A stretch of 21,019 bases of DNA. Origin: an uncultured Selenomonadales bacterium (GTDB taxonomy: Bacteria; Bacillota; Negativicutes; Selenomonadales; Selenomonadaceae). The stretch lies in contig CALFJE010000050.1 of the NCBI GenBank assembly GCA_937877545.1, positions 1 through 21,019 of the forward strand. The letters run 5' to 3'. A program made the position numbers and the translations under genes. The notes beneath the pieces are model-generated. The model worked only from the letters and a program-made list of their open reading frames with translations, was not told the DNA's origin and ran no database searches. Of the stretch, positions 7,616-14,972 are shown piece after piece. Within the stretch, counting starts at the first letter, position 1. Each line of letters starts with the position of its first letter.

Positions 7616-8761
7616 ATGACAGGACTATTGGAAACGCCCTACGGCACGCGAGACTTTTTGCCTAAGGAGGCGGCGGCTAAGCGGGCGGTCGAAGAAAAAA
7701 TCTTTAAGCTGTTCGCCGGCTTCGGCTACGAGGAAGTCGTAACGCCGACGATGGAATATCTGGAGACGCTCACGACTTCGGGCGGGCGCGTGATTGAGCC
7801 GCACCTGTTCCGCATGTTTGACCGCAACAATCGGACGCTGGCACTGCGCCACGAGATGACCACGCCCATAGCGCGATTGGCAGTCAGCCGCCTCAAGGAT
7901 AAGCCCGCGCCGCTCAAGCTGTCCTACAATACCAACGTCTTCCGCTTCCGCACCAATCAGCCCGGTCGCCAATGCGAATTCTATCAGGCGGGCGTCGAGC
8001 TTTTGGGCATTTCCAACGCCTTCGCCGACGCTGAAGTTATCGCCTTAGCCGCGCAGGCTCTCAGCGTCGCGGGGCTTGACGACTTCAAAATCTGCTTGGG
8101 GCAAGTCGAATTCGCTGGCGGCTTATTGGAAAAATTACCGACCGACCTCCAAACGCAGATTAAGACGGCTATCGAACGTCACGACATAGTTGCGTTGAAC
8201 AATCTGCCAATCGCCGACACGCTTAAGAAAATCCCGACGCTCCAGGGCGGGCGCGACATCTTGACGGAGGCTCAAGCCCTCGCCGATAACGACCGCTCCC
8301 GCCGTGCGCTGGACAACTTGACGGAGATTTATCGTCTGCTTGAAATTTACGGCGTGGCTGATAAAATTACGTTCGACCTCGGACTGATTCGCGACTTTGA
8401 ATATTATACGGGCATGGTGTTTGAGGCTTATGCGCAGGGCGTCGGCTACAGCTTGGCGGGCGGCGGCAGATATGACAACATGCTTAAGGACTTCGGCGCG
8501 GCGCGGGCGGCTACGGGCTTTGCGTTGGGTATCGAGCGCATTTTGGACGCGAGGAAATTTCAAGGCGTCGCCGAGGATTCGCGGGCTAAGGATTTTTATT
8601 TAAGTTACGCGGCAGGATACGAGGACGCGGCGATTCGGCAAGCGGCTGAGCTTAGGGCGGCGGGCAAAGTCGTCGAGGTATCCTTGACGCCGCAAACCCA
8701 AGCCGAGGCTCAAGCGTCCTGCGCGGAAAAAAATTGTATGGAGTTGCTTTACGTGGTATGA
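7616..8761 (+). CDS. hisZ: ATP phosphoribosyltransferase regulatory subunit (HisZ)
   Basis: The 381-residue protein is a class II histidyl-tRNA-synthetase paralogue. Landmarks are TPYGTRDFLP near the N-terminus, LSYNTNVFRFRTNQPGRQ plus EFYQAGVELLG for motif 2, and DLGLIRDFEYYTGMVFEAY followed by AGGGRYDNML. It is about 40 residues shorter than typical HisRS and ends without a recognisable C-terminal anticodon-binding domain, which fits HisZ rather than HisRS. HisZ binds the short form of HisG and is needed for the first step of histidine synthesis and its feedback control. The start is ATG 7616 with GGAGG at 7604-7608. A longer in-frame reading from 7586 has no ribosome site and would begin at the promoter. 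The stop overlaps the next gene's ATG (ATGA). No hisG or other his gene follows, which is unusual. Confidence 0.88.
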   Translation: MTGLLETPYGTRDFLPKEAAAKRAVEEKIFKLFAGFGYEEVVTPTMEYLETLTTSGGRVIEPHLFRMFDRNNRTLALRHEMTTPIARLAVSRLKDKPAPLKLSYNTNVFRFRTNQPGRQCEFYQAGVELLGISNAFADAEVIALAAQALSVAGLDDFKICLGQVEFAGGLLEKLPTDLQTQIKTAIERHDIVALNNLPIADTLKKIPTLQGGRDILTEAQALADNDRSRRALDNLTEIYRLLEIYGVADKITFDLGLIRDFEYYTGMVFEAYAQGVGYSLAGGGRYDNMLKDFGAARAATGFALGIERILDARKFQGVAEDSRAKDFYLSYAAGYEDAAIRQAAELRAAGKVVEVSLTPQTQAEAQASCAEKNCMELLYVV

Positions 8762-9267
8762 GTGTTTTCAGAAGGATTAGGCAGTTTATTCAGGCGGTGA
8801 CGGCGCGTGTCACCGTTGACGACGGCAAATATATTTCTGCGCACCTCAACGCCGAGGAGCAGAAAATTTTTTTCGCCATGAGCGTAGCCGACCAAGCGCA
8901 CAGTTTGCGCACGGCGTACAAGATTGAGCGGCTGGTTATCGAGGACAAGCGCGGCGTCGACCGTGAATTTCTGATTCGATGCGCCCTCCTGCACGATACC
9001 GGCAGACGCAACGGCGACTTGACGATTATGGGCAAGGTGTTCGTCGTGCTGATTACGACCCTCGCGCCGGGCTTCGCCGACCGCATGGAGATTAACGGCA
9101 ACCGCGCCCTTTACGTCTATCATCATCATGCGGAGTTGGGTGCGCAGAAACTTCAACGCATCGGGCTGTTCAAGGAGGCGAAAATTATCGCCAAGCACCA
9201 CGCCCCGCCCAAGCCCGACGACCCGTTGGAGCTTAAGCTGTTGCGTTTGGCGGACAACGAAAATTGA
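8758..9267 (+). CDS. HD-domain protein (putative metal-dependent phosphohydrolase)
   Basis: The 169-residue protein carries the HD-family pattern: H48, H79-D80 in ALLHDTGRR, a histidine cluster H122-H124, H147-H148 in AKHHAP and D166 near the end. Such domains bind one or two metal ions and hydrolyse phosphoester bonds, often in nucleotides. The substrate here is unknown. The central part (about 86-108, TIMGKVFVVLITTLAPGF) is hydrophobic and may be buried or membrane-associated. I chose ATG 8758, which overlaps the hisZ stop in ATGA and implies translational coupling. ATG 8734 is in frame but lies inside hisZ and lacks a better ribosome site. The protein ends only three residues after the last HD-type aspartate, so the domain is compact. 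Confidence 0.75.
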   Translation: MSVFRRIRQFIQAVTARVTVDDGKYISAHLNAEEQKIFFAMSVADQAHSLRTAYKIERLVIEDKRGVDREFLIRCALLHDTGRRNGDLTIMGKVFVVLITTLAPGFADRMEINGNRALYVYHHHAELGAQKLQRIGLFKEAKIIAKHHAPPKPDDPLELKLLRLADNEN

Positions 9268-9276
9268 GGAGACCTT

Positions 9277-10365
9277 ATGGCTAAGAACAGAAATTTAAAT
9301 TCGGCGGCGAAGGCTAAGAAAGACAAATTCTACACGCAACTGGACGACATAGCCGAGGAGGTTCGCCACTATAAGGAATTCTTCAAGGGCAAGAGCGTTC
9401 TTTGCAACTGCGACGACCCGTTTGAAAGTAATTTCTTCCAATACTTCGCGCTGATGTTCAATGCCTTGGAGATTAAGCGGTTGGTCACGACGAGCTACGC
9501 CGATTCGCCCATTGCCGGCAAGGAGATTAGCCTCTTCCCCGACGGCAAGACCGCCTACATGACGGAGGTAACGGAATTGCGCGATTGGAACGGCGACGGG
9601 CGCGAAGACCTCCTCGACGTGAAATTTGCCATCGAACACGGCATTTATAAGACGACGCCCCTCGAAGGCGACGAAAAATATTGCGCGGGCGACTTCCGCT
9701 CCAAAGAGTTAATCGCCCTCCTCGAACAGGCTGACGTTGTTGTCACCAATCCTCCGTTCAGCGTCTTTCGCGAATACGTTGCGCAACTCCTCGACGCCGG
9801 CAAGAAATTTCTCATTATCGGCAACAAGAACGCGCTCACCTACAAGGAAATTTTCCCGCTCATCAAGGACGACAAGCTTTGGGGCGGATTTATGCCCATG
9901 GGTCGGGAAATTTATTTCGACGTGCCGCAAGAGTACATTGACGAGGACTTGGACGCCGGCAAAGACCGTTCGATTGTGTTGCACGACGGGCGATATATGG
10001 CGCGAAGTCAATCGATTTGGTTCACCAACATTGAAGCCGCCAAGTTCCGCGAGGACATTCCGCTTTACAAAAAGTATTCGCCCGAAGAAAATCCGCGCTA
10101 TGACAACTACGACGCGATTGAAGTTTCAAAGACGGCTGAGATACCCGAAGATTATTTCGGCGTCATGGGCGTCCCGATTACTTTCCTCGACAAGTACAAC
10201 CCCAATCAGTTTGAAATTCTTGGGCACACGTCGGCGAATGATTTAAGCCCTGCGGTTGAGGCATTGCGCCTTGACCCGAAAAATCGCAATCGCGGCTTGA
10301 TAAACGGTCAACAAAAATACGACAGGATACTGATACGGAGGCGGCACGATGATTCACAAGTTTAA
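9277..10365 (+). CDS. Adenine-specific DNA methyltransferase, EcoRI-methylase family
   Basis: The 362-residue protein resembles the EcoRI-type N6-adenine methyltransferase family. It has a SAM-binding-like segment VLCNCDDPFESNFFQYF (about 41-57) and the catalytic NPPF tetrad at 158-161 in VVVTNPPFSVF. The family-like C-terminal part includes FEILGHTS and a late INGQQKYDRILIRRR segment. It should transfer a methyl group from SAM to adenine N6 in a specific DNA sequence that cannot be deduced here. The ribosome site AGGAG (9267-9271) lies 5 nt before the ATG. No restriction endonuclease gene is adjacent on either side, so it appears solitary. Its last 17 nt overlap the radical SAM gene, so the two are probably translated together. 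A phage or mobile origin is possible, but no mobility gene is nearby. Confidence 0.85.
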   Translation: MAKNRNLNSAAKAKKDKFYTQLDDIAEEVRHYKEFFKGKSVLCNCDDPFESNFFQYFALMFNALEIKRLVTTSYADSPIAGKEISLFPDGKTAYMTEVTELRDWNGDGREDLLDVKFAIEHGIYKTTPLEGDEKYCAGDFRSKELIALLEQADVVVTNPPFSVFREYVAQLLDAGKKFLIIGNKNALTYKEIFPLIKDDKLWGGFMPMGREIYFDVPQEYIDEDLDAGKDRSIVLHDGRYMARSQSIWFTNIEAAKFREDIPLYKKYSPEENPRYDNYDAIEVSKTAEIPEDYFGVMGVPITFLDKYNPNQFEILGHTSANDLSPAVEALRLDPKNRNRGLINGQQKYDRILIRRRHDDSQV

Positions 10366-11680
10366 GCAGGGCGAAGATTACATTTTGCTGGACGTGAACA
10401 GCGGCGCGGTACACGTTATCGACGAGCTGACGTACAGGATTTTGGACGACTTCGACGGGACGAACGACGCGGCGATTCTTGCCAAATACCCCGACGCCGA
10501 CACCGCCGAGATACTTTCCGAGCTTCACGAGCTGATTGACGCCGGCGAGCTTTTTGCGCCAGATATTGACGTTCCGCCGACGTTTGCGGTTCGCGGCGTG
10601 GTTAAAAGCCTTTGCCTCATGGTGGCGCAGGATTGCAACCTTCGCTGTAAATACTGCTTCGGCGAGGGCGGCACCTATGGACACCGCGCCGTTATGACGG
10701 AGGAGGTCGGGCGTGCTGCTGTCGATTTCATCATCAAGAATTCGGGCATACGCAAGCACTGCGAGATAGACTTTTTCGGCGGCGAGCCTTTAATAAATTT
10801 CCGCACGGTTAAAGCCGTCACCGAATACGTCCGTCAACGCGAACAGGATACGGGCAAAATTTTTAAGCTGACGCTGACGACCAACGGCTTGCTCCTCGAC
10901 GACAAGATTGGCGCGTGGCTCAACGACAACAATATTTCCGTCGTGCTGAGTTTGGACGGGCGCCGCGAGGTTCACGACGCCATGAGACCCGACATCAGCG
11001 GGCGCGGCAGTTACGAGCGCGTTGTCAAGAATTTTAAGCGATTCGTCGACAGCAGAGGCGGCGACAATTATTATCTGCGCGGAACTTATACGAATCGCAA
11101 CCTTGACTTTACGGCGGACGTGCTGAGTGCTCAAGACGCGGGCTTTGACATACTGTCGATAGAGCCGGTGGTCTTGAAGGATTCGCCGCTTGCCTTAACG
11201 GAGGAGGATTTGCCGCGTATTCGCGAGGAGTACGATCGCTTGACGGCGGCTTACCTTGAGCGTCGGCGCGAGGGCAGAGGATTCTTTTTCTTCCACTTCA
11301 ACGTTGACTTGAATAACGGACCTTGCGTGGCTAAGCGATTGGCGGGTTGCGGCGCGGGGCACGAATATTTTGCCGCGGCGGAGAACGGCGACTTGTATCC
11401 GTGTCATCAATTCGTAGGGCGCGAGCGGTATCGTTTGGGCAACATCTTTGACGGCGTGGAAAAATCTGCGCGGCATTGGCTGAAATATTTTCGGGAGTCG
11501 CACGTCTTGAATAAGCCGAAGTGTCGGGAATGTTGGGCGAAGTATTTTTGCAGCGGAGGCTGTCACGCGAACGCGGATTTGTTTCACGGGGACATACGCG
11601 AGCCTTACGAGGTCGGTTGCGAAATTCAACGTAAGCGATTGGAGTGCGCCATTTACATTCAAGCCAAGCTAGCCGAATAA
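10349..11680 (+). CDS. Radical SAM/SPASM peptide maturase, SCIFF-maturase (CteB-like) type
   Basis: The 443-residue enzyme should use SAM and iron-sulfur clusters to install cysteine thioether crosslinks in a peptide. Residues 1-80 (MIHKFKQGEDYILLDVNSGAVHV... in two parts) form the precursor-binding-like N-terminus typical of SCIFF maturases. The radical SAM motif is C96-x3-C100-x2-C103 in DCNLRCKYCFGEGG, followed by FFGGEP (142-147). The SPASM region supplies C326, C334, C352 (YPCHQF), C392/C395 (KCRECWAKYF), C401, C405 (CSGGCHANA), C424 and C433, enough for two auxiliary 4Fe-4S clusters. Length and motif order match the family closely. GGAGG at 10337-10341 precedes the ATG by 7 nt. SCIFF precursors are about 45-residue Cys-rich peptides normally encoded next to the maturase. 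I see none in this window. Confidence 0.9.
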   Translation: MIHKFKQGEDYILLDVNSGAVHVIDELTYRILDDFDGTNDAAILAKYPDADTAEILSELHELIDAGELFAPDIDVPPTFAVRGVVKSLCLMVAQDCNLRCKYCFGEGGTYGHRAVMTEEVGRAAVDFIIKNSGIRKHCEIDFFGGEPLINFRTVKAVTEYVRQREQDTGKIFKLTLTTNGLLLDDKIGAWLNDNNISVVLSLDGRREVHDAMRPDISGRGSYERVVKNFKRFVDSRGGDNYYLRGTYTNRNLDFTADVLSAQDAGFDILSIEPVVLKDSPLALTEEDLPRIREEYDRLTAAYLERRREGRGFFFFHFNVDLNNGPCVAKRLAGCGAGHEYFAAAENGDLYPCHQFVGRERYRLGNIFDGVEKSARHWLKYFRESHVLNKPKCRECWAKYFCSGGCHANADLFHGDIREPYEVGCEIQRKRLECAIYIQAKLAE

Positions 11681-11684
11681 AAAA

Positions 11685-11717
11685 CCGCCTTCCACAGTCG
11701 GGAGGCGGAATTTTTTT
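11685..11717 (+). terminator. Rho-independent terminator after the radical SAM gene
   Basis: CCGCCTTCC (11685-11693) pairs with GGGAGGCGG (11700-11708), with one imperfect T-G position, around ACAGTC. AA and seven T residues follow. It closes the hisZ-to-maturase operon and separates it from the RTX gene. Confidence 0.88.
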
Positions 11718-11738
11718 GCAAAAAGCCCGCGCAGAAAA

Positions 11739-11764
11739 TTGACAAAAAAAACAACTATTATAAT
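11739..11764 (+). promoter_or_regulatory. Putative promoter of the RTX-like gene
   Basis: A perfect TTGACA (11739-11744) and a perfect TATAAT (11759-11764) are separated by only 14 nt instead of about 17. The region between the terminator and the gene is A-rich and has no other feature. GGGAGGG (11799-11805), 9 nt before ATG 11815, is the ribosome site. The short spacer may mean weak basal activity or a need for an activator. Confidence 0.55.
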
Positions 11765-11814
11765 GCACAAGGAAACACTTAAAAGGTTAGCTGCAAAAGG
11801 GAGGGTGATGCGTT

Positions 11815-14305
11815 ATGGCGGCGAAGTACAACGGCAAGACGGGAGATGAGTGGCGTGCTGTAGCGGACGATTATTATTATTGGTACAAAAAAACCGGTGA
11901 CGAATGGTATCTTACCGAATACAGGCAGGCAACACTCAAGGCGTCGATAGCAGACGGTCTCGACGACGATGATTCCGGCAGCGGCGGCTCCTCTGAAACT
12001 TATTCCATGTCAATTCATTACAATAACTCAAGAAAAAGTTTTGGCGGCACTAGCGGCGACGATTCGATTATCAACTATGGAGATTATATTACTCTCGATG
12101 CCGGCGCGGGCAATGATTCAATTAAAAACGCGGCTTTTCTCGACAATCTTCGGCGGCGCAGGAAATGATACGATTTTGGGCTTTGAAGACGATAAGGCTA
12201 TGTTAATTTATAACAGCGGCGACGGCGACGACGTTATTAACGGCTTTGATTCGACGGATACGCTCAGCATAACGGGCGGCTCCTACGTGCGTTCGACTGT
12301 CGGCTCCGATGTTGTCGTAAGGGTCGGAAGTGGCTCTATCCTTCTGCAAGGTGCTGCCGACAAGACAATTTACATTGCGGGCACTCAATCAATAACGAGC
12401 GTCGGCACGACAATTAACAATTCTCTCTCTAATAGGACGCTCACGAGCACGAGTTACGCCGATTTGATTGTCAACCAAGCTGAAGAAGTAACGATAAATG
12501 CCGGCGGCGCGAACGATTCAATCAGCGGCGTTTATATGTATTCCTCCATAAACAGCGGCGCAGGAGATGACTATATCATTGCAAGAGGCGGTTTCTACTC
12601 AATGATCCTCGGCGGCTCCGGCAACGATACCTTGGGTTGCGACCATTGCTTTTTAAGTTACGTTTCCGGCGGCGCGAACGATGACATTATTATCGTTTTG
12701 GGATACAGCAACATAATTTCCGGCGATTCCACAACCAAAAGCGGCGCGGATATTATCGTTACGGTCGGCGACGGCAAAATTACGTTGAGCGGCGCGGCGA
12801 GCCTGTCCACGCTCAATATCGCGGGCACGCTCTCAAGCGGCAACGAAGGCACGTCGGGTAACGATTCGATTACCAACACCGTCGGCGGCGTCTCAATAAA
12901 TGCTCTCGGCGGTAACGACACAATCGTTAATGCAGGCGACAGCGTGACGATAGAGGCGGGCGCGGGCAATGATGAGATTTTCAACGGAAATTTGGGGAGC
13001 AATTCAAACGGCGGCGAAAATGTCTCAATCAGCGGCGGTGCAGGCAATGATGAGATTCGCAATTGGCACGGCAACAACGCTACACTTTTGGGCGGTACGG
13101 GCGACGATGCTCTTATCAACTCTTACGGCGACAAAGTATTTTTGGCAGGCAACGCAGGCGATGATTCGATAAGTTTGGGTGAGGACGCGACGAATAATCT
13201 GATTCTGTATAGTTCAGGTGACGGCAACGACCTCATCCAAGGCTTCCGCGCAGATTCCACATTGCAAATCGGCGGCGGCACAGGAACCTACTCTAAAGAA
13301 ACGGTCGACTCTGATATAATCGTGACGGTCGGCGACGGAACAATTACGCTTGCGGGCGCGGCAAGTTTGGACGCCATAAATATTGACGGTACGGAGCCAG
13401 TGCTTTTAACAACCTTAACCAACGACGACAACGATTCCATGACGCTTTCCGGCGGTCTTAAGAATATTGACGCCTCTGCCAGAACTAAATCAATCGAAAT
13501 TACAGGCAACGCTTTGGATAACTCAATCGTCGGCGGCAAGGTTGCCGATACCCTGAGCGGCGGCGCAGGCAACGATACGCTCACGGGCGGCCGGAAGGGC
13601 GACCTGTTCATCTACACGGCGGGCAATGACGTTATCACGGACTACAGCGCGGCGGCGGGCGACAAGGTTTCAATCGCGGGCAACGGGGCTAAGTACCTCT
13701 CCCACATTACCGGCGTTGAGACGAGCGGCAATAACGTTAAGCTCACTTTCAGCAAGGACAGCTCCAAGACGCTTACGCTAAACGGCGCGGCTCGCTACTT
13801 CGACACCAATCAGATTATCGGCTACGACAAAAAGACCGTGACGTTGACCTCGGCTTACAGCGGCACTTTCGACGCAAGCGGCTACACGGGCGTCAACGCG
13901 TCGGCGGCTGCTCAAGCTGTCACAATCAGCGGGGCGAATTCAATCGTCGGCACGACCGGTAACGATACCCTCACCGGCGGCTATGGCGCAGATACTTTCG
14001 TTTACACGGGCGGCAACGATGTTATCACAGATTACGCGGCGAACTTCGACAAGATTCAGCTCAACGGCAACACGCGCATTTTCGAGGACGGCGTCATTTA
14101 CACCGCCGACAAGAAAAGCTCGACACAAGCCGGCGGTTCTGCCGATGTCTATTGGTTCGACGAAAGTAACTTCGACGCTCCCGGGCTGGATTCAATCATG
14201 CAAAGCCCCGCAACGGATTACTCCGTCGGTAAGATTAAAACTCTCGACAACTTAACCAAGCTCAGCAAAGACGAATTTACATTGACTTTTGGCGACGACA
14301 GATAA
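11815..14305 (+). CDS. RTX-like calcium-binding repeat protein, interrupted by an apparent +1 frameshift
   Basis: If one T is removed from the TTTT run at 12135-12138, the locus encodes about 829 residues. As written, frame one starts at ATG 11815 and stops at 12168, and frame two carries the rest to 14305. Glycine/aspartate RTX nonapeptides of the GGAGNDT type appear throughout: LDAGAGNDSI in frame one before the T run, then FGGAGNDTI, SGGAGNDEI, GGTGDDALI and GGAGNDTLTGG in frame two. Such repeats bind calcium in a beta-roll. There is no N-terminal signal peptide. The C-terminal tail, rich in aspartate and hydrophobic residues and ending FTLTFGDDR, would suit type I secretion. The N-terminus has KTGDEW twice within its first 35 residues. 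No catalytic domain is recognised, so a surface, adhesive or calcium-dependent structural role is likely. No type I secretion genes are in the window. Confidence 0.8.
12135..12138 (+). other. Frameshift site: TTTT run with one T too many for a continuous RTX frame
   Basis: Before the run, frame one reads a good RTX motif (GAGNDSIKNAAF) while frame two reads unrelated residues. After it, frame two reads STIFGGAGNDTILGF while frame one ends at 12168. Deleting a single T gives GCT TTC TCG ACA ATC TTC GGC, a seamless RTX reading. The cause may be a sequencing or assembly indel, slipped-strand variation, a true mutation or translational +1 shifting. Confidence 0.8.
12299..13393 (+). repeat. Three diverged copies of a ~29-residue internal repeat in the RTX-like protein
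   Basis: Copies lie at about 12299-12387, 12742-12830 and 13304-13393. Each reads like GSDxxVxVGxGxIxLxGAAxxxxxxIxGT. Copies two and three share IIVTVGDG exactly. Copies one and three are preceded by a YxSGDGxDxIxGF segment followed by a TL-containing stretch. In copy two that stretch is shortened to a few residues, so the middle module looks partly deleted. Confidence 0.7.
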
Positions 14306-14329
14306 AATCTGCGCGGATACAAGAAATAA

Positions 14330-14359
14330 CCCCCCTCCAAAGCGGAAGGGGGCATTTTA
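14330..14359. terminator. Bidirectional terminator between the RTX gene and the converging minus-strand operon
   Basis: CCCCCTCC (14331-14338) pairs with GGAAGGGGG (14344-14352) with one bulged A, around the loop AAAGC. On the plus strand CATTTTATTTTA follows. On the minus strand TTATTTCTT follows. The element lies between two converging stop codons (14305 and 14357) and is the only content of that 51-nt gap. Confidence 0.75.
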
Positions 14360-14944
14360 TTTTACGGCGCGGATTCGACCTCGCAGGTCGGTCGCGGCGA
14401 TAACGTTGTCGAAACAAATCTTGGCGAGGGCGGACGCCGTGCCGAGCGGGTGATAGCTGTCGTGATACATCTGCCCGGCTTTCTTGTCGATAAGCTCATC
14501 GGTGCGGCGGTCGTAGACAATCAGGCGGGCGCGGGCGTTGCTGTCCATAATCGTTTCGTCCCAACCGGCGGCGTTCATGACGTGTTGGCTGTAGTGGAGC
14601 AGGACGGGGCAGACGATAATATCTGCGTCGAGTTTGCGGGCAAGGGGGCGCATGGCGTCGGTAAGCTTGGCGCGTTTATTATCTGCGCGGAGTCTTTGCC
14701 AAATATCGCTGAGAGCTTCGGTTGAGTCTTTGGTCGGAATGAATTCGGCGACGCGGAGCGTTTTGTTCAGCGGGATATGGACGGCGCGGGCGATTTTCAA
14801 TTCGAGAGCCGCGCAGGTATCGCGGTCGGGCGTCGCGGATTGAAAGATTATCGGCAGGCGGGCGATTCGCACGGGTTGAGCCGCCTCCGCCGTCATTGTA
14901 AGCAGAATCAACGTCGCCGCGCACATCAGCAAAAATTTTTTCAT
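14357..14944 (-). CDS. Small exported protein of unknown function, last gene of the GTPase operon
   Basis: The 195-residue product starts at ATG 14944. A very strong purine-rich ribosome site (GGAGGGAGG) lies just upstream. The longer open frame extending to 15403 overlaps the GTPase gene in another frame and is not supported. MKKFLLMCAATLILLTMTAEA is a signal peptide with a type I cleavage site, probably after residue 21; C8 is inside the hydrophobic core and is not a lipobox. The mature part has RIARLPIIFQ near the start and LARKLDADIIVCPVLLHYSQ in the middle, then ARARLIVYDRRTDELI. This beta-alpha arrangement is reminiscent of periplasmic CsgG/TolB-N-like folds that assemble at the envelope, but the resemblance is weak and from memory. 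Its position 16 nt after the GTPase stop implies co-transcription. I cannot assign a function. Confidence 0.75.
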   Translation of the reverse strand: MKKFLLMCAATLILLTMTAEAAQPVRIARLPIIFQSATPDRDTCAALELKIARAVHIPLNKTLRVAEFIPTKDSTEALSDIWQRLRADNKRAKLTDAMRPLARKLDADIIVCPVLLHYSQHVMNAAGWDETIMDSNARARLIVYDRRTDELIDKKAGQMYHDSYHPLGTASALAKICFDNVIAATDLRGRIRAVK

Positions 14945-14972
14945 TCCCAATTCCTCCCTCCTAATTCCTAAT
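14945..14972 (-). repeat. Degenerate heptamer series overlapping the GTPase stop and the next ribosome site
   Basis: Read on the minus strand, ATTAGGA occurs twice and is followed by GGGAGGA and ATTGGGA, directly before the ATG of the exported protein. The first TAG of the series is in a different frame, and the second is the GTPase stop codon (14961-14963). The same bases provide the Shine-Dalgarno sequence. The unit resembles the TCCCTAA heptamer at 59-79, but in the opposite orientation relative to the following gene. Confidence 0.55.

Noticed and set aside
11808..11849. 13-codon open frame from ATG 11808 overlapping the RTX start
   Set aside because: Its ATG is only 2 nt from the GGGAGGG site, it encodes nothing recognisable, and it is most likely chance.
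12299..13393. Possible CRISPR array or mobile repeat because of recurring GGCGGCG/GGCAATGA segments
   Set aside because: The repeats are in frame, diverged and encode RTX motifs; there are no regular identical repeats or unique spacers.
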